A stretch of 64,000 bases of DNA from Saccharicrinis fermentans DSM 9555 = JCM 21142 (lineage in GTDB: Bacteria > Bacteroidota > Bacteroidia > Bacteroidales > Marinilabiliaceae), in NCBI RefSeq assembly GCF_000517085.1, contig NZ_KI912107.1, positions 2,108,398 to 2,172,397 on the forward strand. The letters run 5' to 3'. The notes under the pieces were generated by a model. The model searched no databases. It saw nothing but the letters and a program-made list of their open reading frames with translations, and was not told the DNA's origin. Positions within the stretch are counted from its first letter, which is position 1. Every line of letters starts with the position of its first letter. Below, piece after piece: positions 46,411 to 54,968 of the stretch. The position numbers and the translations under genes were made by a program.

Positions 46411-47493
46411 ATGAAATATTTAATTGCTATCATAGCTATCTTACTGACAATGAATTCGTGTCAGACGCATTCAAAAAAATCAAAAGAATTTAAACTACAG
46501 TTGGGTAAGGTTGCCCAACATTCTATATTTAGCGGCGGCGATACCATAACCCATTGGGGAGGCTCATTGGTAAAAGGTGAAGATGGTCTTTATCACATGT
46601 TCTACGCTCGATGGAAAAAAAATTTGGGATGGGCTTGGGTTACCCATTCTGAGATTGCACACGCTGTGTCCGCATCTCCCTTTGGCCCTTTTAAACATAA
46701 AGACATTGTGCTTCCAGCCCGAGGTGCAACATATTGGGACGGTTTGTGTACTCATAATCCCACTATTCATAAGTTTGATGGAAAATATTACCTATACTAT
46801 ATGGGAAATACGGGCGATGGAATAAATCCCTGTGTGCCAGGTAAGTTAAAGTACAACTGGAAACACCGTAATAATCAACGTATCGGCGTAGCTGTAGCTG
46901 ATAATCCCAATGGTCCCTGGAAACGCTCTGATGCCCCCTTAATCGATGTAAGCTCCGACAGCACAGCTATGGATGCTTTATTGGTAAGCAATCCCTCCAT
47001 TACCCAAGGTCCGGATGGAGCCTACTTGATGGTATATAAAGCGGTTGGAAAAAAGAAGAAAGGAATAGCCGGTGGACCTGTTGTTCATTGTGTTGCTACT
47101 TCCGATAACCCTACTGGACCATTTAAAAAATATGATTTTCCGGTATTTACAGCCGAAGGTCATGACTTTCCGGCTGAAGACCCTTCTATTTGGTATCAGG
47201 ATGGAAAATATAGAGCCATCGTAAAAGATATGCACGGCGCATTTACCAGTGCAGGCCAAGCATTGGTGCTATTTGAGTCAAACGACGGTTTCCACTGGAA
47301 ATTGGCTTCTAAACCTTTGGTTTCAAAGCTTGAGCTAAATATGAAAAACGGTAAACATTTAAAATTAAATCATTTGGAACGCCCCCAAATATATAAAGAA
47401 AATGGTCAAGCCATTGCCTTACTCTGTGCCGCTGATACGATTGATTCAAAGGGGGTAATACATGCATGGAATGTTCAAATCCCATTAAAATAA
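46411..47493 (+). CDS. Five-bladed beta-propeller glycosidase-like lipoprotein
   Basis: The ATG at 46411 is preferred because MKYLIAIIAILLTMNSC is a clean lipoprotein signal (lipid Cys17); the ATG at 46390 only adds seven residues. The 360-residue protein has propeller repeats such as WDGLCTHNPTIHKFDGKYYL, SNPSITQGPDGAYLMVYKA, PAEDPSIWYQDGKYRAIVK and HLERPQIYKENGQAIALLCA. These acidic strand starts are GH43/GH117-superfamily-like, but I cannot assign a CAZy family or the catalytic residues. It is a close paralogue of the gene at 48851. Confidence 0.7.
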   Translation: MKYLIAIIAILLTMNSCQTHSKKSKEFKLQLGKVAQHSIFSGGDTITHWGGSLVKGEDGLYHMFYARWKKNLGWAWVTHSEIAHAVSASPFGPFKHKDIVLPARGATYWDGLCTHNPTIHKFDGKYYLYYMGNTGDGINPCVPGKLKYNWKHRNNQRIGVAVADNPNGPWKRSDAPLIDVSSDSTAMDALLVSNPSITQGPDGAYLMVYKAVGKKKKGIAGGPVVHCVATSDNPTGPFKKYDFPVFTAEGHDFPAEDPSIWYQDGKYRAIVKDMHGAFTSAGQALVLFESNDGFHWKLASKPLVSKLELNMKNGKHLKLNHLERPQIYKENGQAIALLCAADTIDSKGVIHAWNVQIPLK

Positions 47494-47499
47494 TAAATC

Positions 47500-48753
47500 A
47501 TGAAAAAAAATATTTACAGAAGTTTAATATTGATCATTGGCATACAGGTCATTGGCCTAAACATCCATGCCCAACTACCCTCTTCAATTGATACTACGCA
47601 AAATTGGTTCCTCTCGTGGAGCGATGATTTCAATGAGGAAGATCCACAATTAGATAATAAATGGGAAAGTCAGAATGGACCAAGTGGGCATATTTTATGT
47701 AGCCGCTGGAGAGAGAATGCTGTTGTAAAGAATGGTGTTCTTGAACTTCAGGCCAGAAAAGAAAAACGAGGGGGACAGGAATGGACTGCAGGAAACATCT
47801 GGACCAAAAAACGCTTCAAATACGGGTATTTTGAATGTCGTTACAAATATGCGGCAGCTGAAGCCACCAATAATTCATTTTGGTTAATGACCAAAGGTAA
47901 TGAACCTACTGAAGGAAAAAGATTTGAAATCGATATAAACGAAGGACATTATCCCAACGAGGTAAATACCAATATTCATCAATGGTCCGACATAACCATT
48001 GACAAGCAAGGAAAAAAAACACATTATTCCTACCATAAAGGTTTTCCTTTTGGGGCAAAACCAGGTTATTCTATTCAACTGGAAATTCCCATATCTGTCA
48101 AGAAAGTCAGATTGACATCCAGAAACCATGCACGGTTTAACATAGGCGAGTTCCGCGTTTATGGAGTAAATGATGGTAAGTACCCCGATGTGATGTCACC
48201 CACAGCCCACAAAGACATAGCCGGATTAAAAAATTTAGCTTCAGCAGAAAATGTAAAAATCACATCCAGCGGTTCATATAAAAACAATCAGTCAGAAAAT
48301 AAACTGACAGATGGTAATCCCAAGTCTGCTTGGAGCACCCAAGAAATGGGTGAAAAATGGGTCCAATTTGAATGGGATGAAGACATCACAATCGGATGTA
48401 TTCAATTTTTAAATGGATGGCAAGACAAACATAATAATTGGCACGGCCTAATGAGTAATTATCAGTTACAGTACTTCAAAAATGGTAAATGGATAGATAT
48501 TACAGAATTGGATGTGACCCAGAGTTACAATTTTGCAGAAGAATTTCACACCTATGGCTTATTATGGAATGAAAAAGAAATTATTTTTTATTTTGATGGA
48601 AAAGAAATCCGAAGAGAAGTTAACTCCTTCTGCTATAGCGAAACACCTATATGGTTAAGCTTGGCAATTATCCCTTGGTCTGGCCCGGTGACCGATGCCA
48701 TAGATGGTACAAGCATGAAAGTTGACTATGTAAAGTATTATCAACAAAAATAA
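47500..48753 (+). CDS. GH16-family endo-hydrolase with an internal discoidin-like insertion
   Basis: This 417-residue secreted protein (signal about 1-24) has the GH16 catalytic motif EIDINE (Glu143 nucleophile, Asp145, Glu148 acid/base). The second half of the jelly roll, EEFHTYGLLWNEKEIIFYFD, only appears at 348-367. Residues about 182-342 between them read as an F5/8C (discoidin) domain in permuted order: KKVRLTSRNHARFNIGEFRV first, then NLASAENVKITSSG and WVQFEWDEDITIGCIQF. Endo-cleavage of agar-, porphyran- or carrageenan-type galactan is inferred. It lies 6 bp after the preceding propeller gene. Confidence 0.85.
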   Translation: MKKNIYRSLILIIGIQVIGLNIHAQLPSSIDTTQNWFLSWSDDFNEEDPQLDNKWESQNGPSGHILCSRWRENAVVKNGVLELQARKEKRGGQEWTAGNIWTKKRFKYGYFECRYKYAAAEATNNSFWLMTKGNEPTEGKRFEIDINEGHYPNEVNTNIHQWSDITIDKQGKKTHYSYHKGFPFGAKPGYSIQLEIPISVKKVRLTSRNHARFNIGEFRVYGVNDGKYPDVMSPTAHKDIAGLKNLASAENVKITSSGSYKNNQSENKLTDGNPKSAWSTQEMGEKWVQFEWDEDITIGCIQFLNGWQDKHNNWHGLMSNYQLQYFKNGKWIDITELDVTQSYNFAEEFHTYGLLWNEKEIIFYFDGKEIRREVNSFCYSETPIWLSLAIIPWSGPVTDAIDGTSMKVDYVKYYQQK

Positions 48754-48759
48754 ACAAGC

Positions 48760-48856
48760 ATGAAACGAGCCATACTAAAGTATTTCTCACACAGGAGTAT
48801 GATTAGTTTTGGTGAGTTCCATATGGCCTTTAAAAGAAAATTATAAAGCTATGAAA
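48760..48856 (+). repeat. Element B, single copy ending at a lipoprotein start codon
   Basis: ATGAAA at 48760 and 48851 bound a 91-bp unit. Its stem reads ACTAA/TTAGT instead of the GTGAT/ATCAC or ATTTTA/TAAAAT of other copies. The core CTCACACAGGAGTATGATT is kept. The right ATGAAA starts the next gene. Confidence 0.9.
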
Positions 48857-49969
48857 AACTTAATGATCATAACAATAACCTTTTTGTTTATTGCATGTAA
48901 CACCACTCATAAAGAAAAAACAAAACAAATTCCAGATTATAAGATAGAATTAGGTAAAGTAGCCAGACACGCAGTATTTAGTGGAGGTGATACCGTTAGT
49001 CACTGGGGAGGATCAGTGGTTAAAGGAAAAGATGGGCTTTACCACATGCTATACGCACGCTGGCCTAAAAAAATTGGCTGGGAATGGGTAAATTACTCAG
49101 AGATCGCCCATGCAATTGCAAAATCACCCTTTGGCCCCTATAAGCATGTAGGAATAGCTTTACCAGAACGAAGCACCGATTATTGGGATGGATCTGCCAC
49201 CCATAACCCTACGATACATAAATTCAATGGGAAATATTATTTATACTATATGGGAAACGTTGGCGACAAAAAAATTGTTAGTGTACCCGGCAAAGCTCGT
49301 ATCAACTGGACACACCGAAACAATCAACGTATTGGTGTGGCGGTTGCTGATGATCCCAGTGGTCCTTGGAAACGCTTTCCTAACCCCGTACTGGATATCA
49401 CGCACAACGATTCAACAGCCCATGACGCTTTAATGACTTCCAACCCCTCTGTGTGCCAAATGCCGGATGGAAAAATACTAATGATATATAAGGCCGTAGG
49501 AAAACAATTTTCTCTTCCTCAAGGAGGACCTGTGGTTCACATGGTAGCTATTGCAGACAATCCTACTGGTCCATTTACCAAATATCCCAATCCAATATTT
49601 TTAGAAGAAGGGGTGCGTTTTCCAGCCGAAGATCCCTATATCTGGTATGCTGACGGCAAATATCGTGCTATCGTCAAATATATCCAACACCAAGGTAAAA
49701 GACGCATCTTTTCACTCGTGCATTACGATTCAACGAACGGTATCGATTGGAAAAAAGCAAAAAACTTTCATATCTCTGATCGTACAGTAACCTGGCAGGA
49801 TGGTACCACTCAACAATTCGATCATCTGGAACGTCCTCAGGTATTGATCGAAGACGGAAAACCTATTGCTTTAATTTGTGCGGCAGACATCTATGATGAA
49901 AATTATGTACGTCAATCGTTTAACATACAAATTCCCATCATCATTAAAAAAGAATACCCTAAACAATAA
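48851..49969 (+). CDS. Five-bladed beta-propeller glycosidase-like lipoprotein, second copy
   Basis: The start at 48851 gives MKNLMIITITFLFIACN (lipid Cys16); a longer frame from a TTG at 48809 lies inside element B and is rejected. The 372-residue protein shares the repeats of the 46411 gene (WDGSATHNPTIHKFNGKYYL; PAEDPYIWYADGKYRAIVKY; HLERPQVLIEDGKPIALICA). The pair flanks the GH16 gene and probably arose by duplication. An exo-acting hydrolase on galactan oligosaccharides is the best guess. Confidence 0.7.
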   Translation: MKNLMIITITFLFIACNTTHKEKTKQIPDYKIELGKVARHAVFSGGDTVSHWGGSVVKGKDGLYHMLYARWPKKIGWEWVNYSEIAHAIAKSPFGPYKHVGIALPERSTDYWDGSATHNPTIHKFNGKYYLYYMGNVGDKKIVSVPGKARINWTHRNNQRIGVAVADDPSGPWKRFPNPVLDITHNDSTAHDALMTSNPSVCQMPDGKILMIYKAVGKQFSLPQGGPVVHMVAIADNPTGPFTKYPNPIFLEEGVRFPAEDPYIWYADGKYRAIVKYIQHQGKRRIFSLVHYDSTNGIDWKKAKNFHISDRTVTWQDGTTQQFDHLERPQVLIEDGKPIALICAADIYDENYVRQSFNIQIPIIIKKEYPKQ

Positions 49970-49974
49970 CCCCC

Positions 49975-51402
49975 ATGAAACTAAAAATGATTATAATTCT
50001 TCTGAGTATCCTTTGGATTGATTTGCATATTTCGGCACAGAAGAAACCAAATATACTTTGGATAAACTGTGATGATCTGGGTCGTGAATTAACTTGTTAT
50101 GGCAATCCTGATGTATATACTCCCAACATGGATCAATTGGCTAAGGAGGGAGTGCTCTTTAAAAATGCCTATTCCAATGCATCGGTATGCTCAGCCAGTC
50201 GCTCATCTCAAATAACAGGCATGTACCCCAGTACCATCAACTGTTTAAATCATCGAACAGTAGACAAACAACCCCTACCCGATGGTATCCTTCCGGTGAT
50301 GGAGATATTTAGAAGAGAAGGCTATTTTTGCACAAACGGATGGGCGCATGCCATGAATCAAAAAGGCAAAGAAGACTACAACTTTGCAGGCCACGATTTT
50401 TTTGACGGCACAGACTGGAATCAACGTGCCCAAGGTCAGCCATTTTTCGCACAAATACAGATACATGAACCGCATCGTACTTTTGTGAGAGATCAAGAGA
50501 ACCCTGTCAACCCCGATAACCTAACATTACCTGGGTGTTACCCGAACCATCCGCTCTTACGTGCCGATTGGGCCATGTATTTAGAGAGTGTTCAAACCGC
50601 CGATAAAAGAGTAGGCTATATACTCAAGCGACTAAAAGAAGAAAACTTATTAGATAATACCATTATCTTTTTATTCGGTGATCATGGCCGCCCACACCTT
50701 CGCGATAAACAATGGTTATACGAAGGCGGCCTCCAAATTCCTCTAATAATCCGATATCCCCATAAGGCAAAAGCAGGTACCCAAAGAGAAGATTTGATTA
50801 GCCTGATAGATGTTACTGCCAGCTCTTTGGCATATGCAGGTATTGATATCCCCAAAAACATGCATGGAAAAGACATCCTTGGTGGAAAAAAACGCAACTA
50901 TGTATATGGTTTTAGACAACGCTGTGGAGATGCGGTGGACAATATTCGCTCCATTAGCAACGGCCATTATAAATTAATATGGAATCGTATGCCAGCGCTT
51001 CCTTATATGCAACTCACATCATACAAGAAACTACAATATCCAGCCTTTACTTTGTATAAAATAATGGATAAAAATGGAGAACTAAAAGCGCCATATAACC
51101 AGTTTATGGCAAAAAGCCGACCCGAATTTGAGCTATATGATTTAAGTAATGACCCCAATGAATTAAATAATATTTCGAACAACCCAAACTATCAAAATAT
51201 ACTAAAAAAACTACGCAAAAAACTACAAAACACCCTGATAAGCATTGAAAATAACACAGTGCAAGAATCGCCCCAAGCAACAATTAAAGCAAAACAAGGC
51301 TCTCATTTATTTCTGCTTAAAGGATTGAAGAAAAAAGGATTACCAGAAGATGCCAGCGATGAAGAAATTCTTCAACATTGGGAGAAGTGTTTACTAAAAT
51401 AA
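49975..51402 (+). CDS. S1-type formylglycine-dependent sulfatase
   Basis: This 475-residue secreted protein (signal about 1-21) has N-terminal metal ligands in NILWINCDDLGRE (Asp33, Asp34). The modification motif is CSASR (Cys72 in SVCSASRSSQITG), where Cys is converted to formylglycine. A C-terminal metal site is in FLFGDHGRPHLRDK. It would remove sulfate esters from the galactan, giving access to the glycosidases. It is 5 bp after the propeller gene and followed by a terminator, so it is the last gene of the locus. The S1 subfamily is not assigned. Confidence 0.93.
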   Translation: MKLKMIIILLSILWIDLHISAQKKPNILWINCDDLGRELTCYGNPDVYTPNMDQLAKEGVLFKNAYSNASVCSASRSSQITGMYPSTINCLNHRTVDKQPLPDGILPVMEIFRREGYFCTNGWAHAMNQKGKEDYNFAGHDFFDGTDWNQRAQGQPFFAQIQIHEPHRTFVRDQENPVNPDNLTLPGCYPNHPLLRADWAMYLESVQTADKRVGYILKRLKEENLLDNTIIFLFGDHGRPHLRDKQWLYEGGLQIPLIIRYPHKAKAGTQREDLISLIDVTASSLAYAGIDIPKNMHGKDILGGKKRNYVYGFRQRCGDAVDNIRSISNGHYKLIWNRMPALPYMQLTSYKKLQYPAFTLYKIMDKNGELKAPYNQFMAKSRPEFELYDLSNDPNELNNISNNPNYQNILKKLRKKLQNTLISIENNTVQESPQATIKAKQGSHLFLLKGLKKKGLPEDASDEEILQHWEKCLLK

Positions 51403-51404
51403 GA

Positions 51405-51438
51405 GCACGATACAACCATAGTATCGTGCCCTTATTTT
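51405..51438 (+). terminator. Rho-independent terminator of the galactan locus
   Basis: GCACGATAC (51405-51413) and GTATCGTGC (51421-51429) form a perfect 9-bp stem with a 7-nt loop, followed by CCTTATTTT. It starts 3 bp after the sulfatase stop. Confidence 0.85.
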
Positions 51439-51455
51439 AACTTAAAAGATAGACT

Positions 51456-51550
51456 AAAACCCGGATAGATGTATTAGAACTTTGTAATGAGAATTAAAAA
51501 TACTTGATTGGAAGCAATTTTAATTCACAATAAATTCCTAATGCATTCTT
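51456..51550. repeat. Repeat D, complete palindromic copy
   Basis: A left arm containing GATGTATTAGAAC and a right arm containing CCTAATGCATTC are inverted relatives and enclose TTGGAAGCAATTTTAATTC. It fills the gap between the convergent sulfatase and propeller genes. Confidence 0.75.
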
Positions 51551-51554
51551 TGAT

Positions 51555-54500
51555 TTAAATCTTTAAAAATCGAAAAGACTGCATGTGTGTTTTCCCATTA
51601 ATTTTTAACACATAAATACCTGGTAGCAGATCTTCCACAATAAATGCCTTATTAGAATCAAATAATTTCACCCTCTGCCCCGCAATATTAATAACTTCGG
51701 CATAAGAATAAATATTCAGATTTTTTACTTTTAATTCAGATTTAACAGGATTAGGATAGACATAAAGTTCATCTGCACCATATTCCTTTACTGCAACATC
51801 TTGATGAATAGTCACCACACTAAAATCAGCATACCGTCCATCCGCTGTTGTAGCCCAAATTTTAACATGTCCTTTTTTTATCGGTGTCACCAATCCGTTT
51901 ACATCAACGGTGGCCACTTCCGGATTCTCCGACTTCCATATGATTGTTTCTCCGTTGAAGTCAGCGTTTATAACAGAAGCACTCAACTGAACTGGAGCTT
52001 TATCGCCTATATCAACAACTGAGGGAGCTATTTTAACAACTTGCACTTCATCTCCATCCTCAATAGTACCACGATAAAAACCGGTCCCTAAGGTCGCTAA
52101 CCACATTTTTCCTGGGTTCAATATATCAAATTTCACATCTTCAATTTCTTGAGGTATCACAATATTCTTATTGCTTTTAGCCCAAGTTTTACCCCGATCT
52201 CTACTAACATACACACCTGGATTTTTTGACATAAACTTACAAGTTACAACAATCAGGTTATGATCAAATGGCGACACATCAATACATTCTGTACCCGGAT
52301 ACTCAAAAATCTGCGTCCAGTTATCTCCAAAATCATCCGTATACCAAACACCAGCTCCGGCACCTCTGTACCCTGTTGTAATATACATACGATTGGTATG
52401 ATCTATCTCAATAAATTGAACACCTTTCACCTCTGGTGGAGTATTCACCTTAGTCCAACTAACTCCTCTATTGGATGAATGATACAAGCCTCCTACAGCT
52501 TGAGGCAGGTCGTAGGTGAACTCGTAATTTTCTGCCGCTACAAATAAAGATGCCATAGAATAATCGCGCGGATCAAATTTAATATCATTAATTCGAGCTG
52601 GAGAAGGTAAACCGTTGTTACTTTGATGAAAAGTTTTACCGTAATCATCAGAATAAAAGAAACCTCCCTTTGTACTTTTATTGGCATCCACTATTTTAGT
52701 AATACCCAAATACATAAATTGGTTTTCTATGGGGTCAATAGTAAGCCCATTGGTATAAAAATCATCTAACCACTTATTGGTTGCTGGTGTTGCAACGCCA
52801 TAGTTTTCCCAATGCTCACCGCCATCGATACTCCTAAATATGTTCTGCTTATTTTCTTGTCTATTGGAGGTGGCATAGACTATTTTTGCATTGTAAGGAT
52901 CAAATGCAATATTACTCACTGTAGGCTGTGTACTACTCACAAATTTAATAGCCTGTCGTTCATCCGGACTATCATCCACCGGGATCCACAAATTATGTTC
53001 CCCTGAACCCAAAAGCGTTGTTTCATATCGTCGATCCTGTGCAATAGTCAAAGCTGGCAAATTACTGTTTCCATGCCCCACAATAGCTCCTGACGGAGTA
53101 TAATCTTCATCCACCTGTTTCCATGTAGCACCGTGGTCAGTACTTAACATCGTACTGTGGTCAGAAATAATCATCACACTACCATCCACTCCCACATCAA
53201 GGCCTCTAGTGGAACGTAATGCATAATCACTGCCAAACCGCATATGTGGGGATGCGTGACCAACCTCCATATTCTCATTCCAAGGATTACCTCGTTCTTC
53301 CCAATAGTCTTTATCTTTCTCCCAGCTATCTTCATATAACCGAGCCGTATTAATCCACTTGGCTCCATTATTACTTGTTGTCCATACACGACCAGGCATA
53401 ATAGAGTTCGCCACCTGGGGATCGGCAAAGCCAATATACACCGCACCCTCACGACTAGGATCTGTGCTGAGCATATTAAAATATTGCAGAGCACTGGTTG
53501 GCAATTCCGGATAGGTAGATTTAGCTTCACTTTCAGAAATGCCAAACCACATGGCTATATACTTATAATAATTAGCTGGTACACCTCCTGATAAACGATT
53601 AATATCCAAACCTAAGTCCCCATTCATATTTATCCACGTTACTCCTTCATCTTCAGAACGGAAAACACCACCGGTACACAAAGTCGTATTGCCGTTTGCC
53701 AAGTACTGAACCTGATCGATGACATATAACAGAAAATTACCACTTACTTCATCATAATAGTAATCCATATCCATGATAATATCATTGTCCAACTTACCAT
53801 CCGAAATATGTATCCAACTGGATCCTCCATTATCAGATTTATAAACCCCATAATTAGAAGATGCAAAAACCTGTTGTGAATTTTTGGGGTTAACGATGAT
53901 ACGACCTATCTGGGCCTTAGGATCCAGACCATTATTTACTAAAGACCAGCTTTCTCCACCATCTGTTGTTTTATAAAGTTTTCCCTCATAATCTGAACTT
54001 TTACCATGAGGATTTGCCGCCGTCACATCCTGATAGCAAGACATCCAATCTTGTCCACGTACATTTGTACCTCCGGCCACAAACCATACATCAGCATTAT
54101 TAGGATCGATCGCGACTGCTGCCACTTTCCTTTTCCACCCCTCTTTATCACTTCCGTCGGTATCTAACTTATACCACAAACAATTGGGAACCACCCTAAA
54201 GGTGCGTCCCGTATCATTTGACACCCATAACTCCGATGTAGCTATGGCTATAGCCAACTTAGGATTACTCATCGAGTACTCTATATCTAACATACGCCCG
54301 AAAGAACCATCTCCATCGGGATCAACTGTACTATACCAACGTTCGCCATTATTATCACTTTGGTAGTGATTCCACATATCCTGACAAAAAGCTACCTTAC
54401 CCGGAATAGTTGGATGGTAACGTAAAAGGTTGGCAAATCCGGAATTACCTGGTGATACTTGCTCCCAAACAATGGTATTCCCTGATTCTACGCGTTCATT

Positions 54501-54617
54501 TTTCAACTGATCCCAAAACTGAGAATAAGTATGCGACGATTGAAACACGAGAAGGGTGCTCAAGATAAACCACAGCATCCTATTTCCTGCTTTCATTTTT
54601 AACTTTCGATTTTTCAT
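51555..54617 (-). CDS. T9SS-secreted Asp-box (VPS10/sortilin-like) beta-propeller protein
   Basis: This 1020-residue protein has an N-terminal signal (start may be Met8 or Met14) and then two large propellers with about eleven Asp boxes, for example TTDGGESWSL, SDNGGSSWIH, STDHGATWKQ and SRDRGKTWAK. A Big2-like Ig domain spans about 860-935 (ENPEVATVDVNGLVTPIKKG). A C-terminal type A T9SS sorting domain spans about 945-1020 (VYPNPVKSELKVKNL). Export through the type IX system and surface anchoring follow. Related architectures include xyloglucanase-like GH74 propellers, but no catalytic Asp pair was identified. Convergent with the sulfatase gene. Confidence 0.82.
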   Translation of the reverse strand: MKNRKLKMKAGNRMLWFILSTLLVFQSSHTYSQFWDQLKNERVESGNTIVWEQVSPGNSGFANLLRYHPTIPGKVAFCQDMWNHYQSDNNGERWYSTVDPDGDGSFGRMLDIEYSMSNPKLAIAIATSELWVSNDTGRTFRVVPNCLWYKLDTDGSDKEGWKRKVAAVAIDPNNADVWFVAGGTNVRGQDWMSCYQDVTAANPHGKSSDYEGKLYKTTDGGESWSLVNNGLDPKAQIGRIIVNPKNSQQVFASSNYGVYKSDNGGSSWIHISDGKLDNDIIMDMDYYYDEVSGNFLLYVIDQVQYLANGNTTLCTGGVFRSEDEGVTWINMNGDLGLDINRLSGGVPANYYKYIAMWFGISESEAKSTYPELPTSALQYFNMLSTDPSREGAVYIGFADPQVANSIMPGRVWTTSNNGAKWINTARLYEDSWEKDKDYWEERGNPWNENMEVGHASPHMRFGSDYALRSTRGLDVGVDGSVMIISDHSTMLSTDHGATWKQVDEDYTPSGAIVGHGNSNLPALTIAQDRRYETTLLGSGEHNLWIPVDDSPDERQAIKFVSSTQPTVSNIAFDPYNAKIVYATSNRQENKQNIFRSIDGGEHWENYGVATPATNKWLDDFYTNGLTIDPIENQFMYLGITKIVDANKSTKGGFFYSDDYGKTFHQSNNGLPSPARINDIKFDPRDYSMASLFVAAENYEFTYDLPQAVGGLYHSSNRGVSWTKVNTPPEVKGVQFIEIDHTNRMYITTGYRGAGAGVWYTDDFGDNWTQIFEYPGTECIDVSPFDHNLIVVTCKFMSKNPGVYVSRDRGKTWAKSNKNIVIPQEIEDVKFDILNPGKMWLATLGTGFYRGTIEDGDEVQVVKIAPSVVDIGDKAPVQLSASVINADFNGETIIWKSENPEVATVDVNGLVTPIKKGHVKIWATTADGRYADFSVVTIHQDVAVKEYGADELYVYPNPVKSELKVKNLNIYSYAEVINIAGQRVKLFDSNKAFIVEDLLPGIYVLKINGKTHMQSFRFLKI

Positions 54618-54968
54618 TTTTCTGATTTAAAATAACAATGCTAAAATTGATAAAATACAATGCTAAACACGGTGACATTTTAGAAGAAAAAGGTGGGTAA
54701 TAATTGTCTAACCTCTCAAAACGGCTATACTTTTACTGAACAAGAAGACGACTAAGCTATTTATGCTGCTTTTTATTTTCTTGAGCATATACAACAATAG
54801 GGTAAACAAATTCATAATATAATTCCTTACTTTTATGGAACCATAGGAAACAAATTAACAGGAGACTTGATTGGCAGCAATTTTAATTTGTAATAGATTT
54901 TCTAATGCATTTTCCGGGTTCAACATAAATTATATCATTGTATTTCATTATACCATAAGCACCATACT
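54618..54968. other. Intergenic region with a half copy of repeat D
   Basis: The divergent promoters of the T9SS propeller and the macroglobulin gene should lie here. The right arm of repeat D (ACTTGATTGGCAGCAATTTT and the following CTAATGCATTTTCCGGGTT) is at about 54867-54930. No gene or RNA was seen. Confidence 0.6.

Noticed and set aside
48809-48850. TTG start extending the second propeller lipoprotein
   Set aside because: The extra codons lie inside element B and would hide the lipoprotein signal that begins at 48851.
51555-54617. GH74 xyloglucanase assignment
   Set aside because: Asp-box propellers are shared by many families and the catalytic Asp pair could not be identified.
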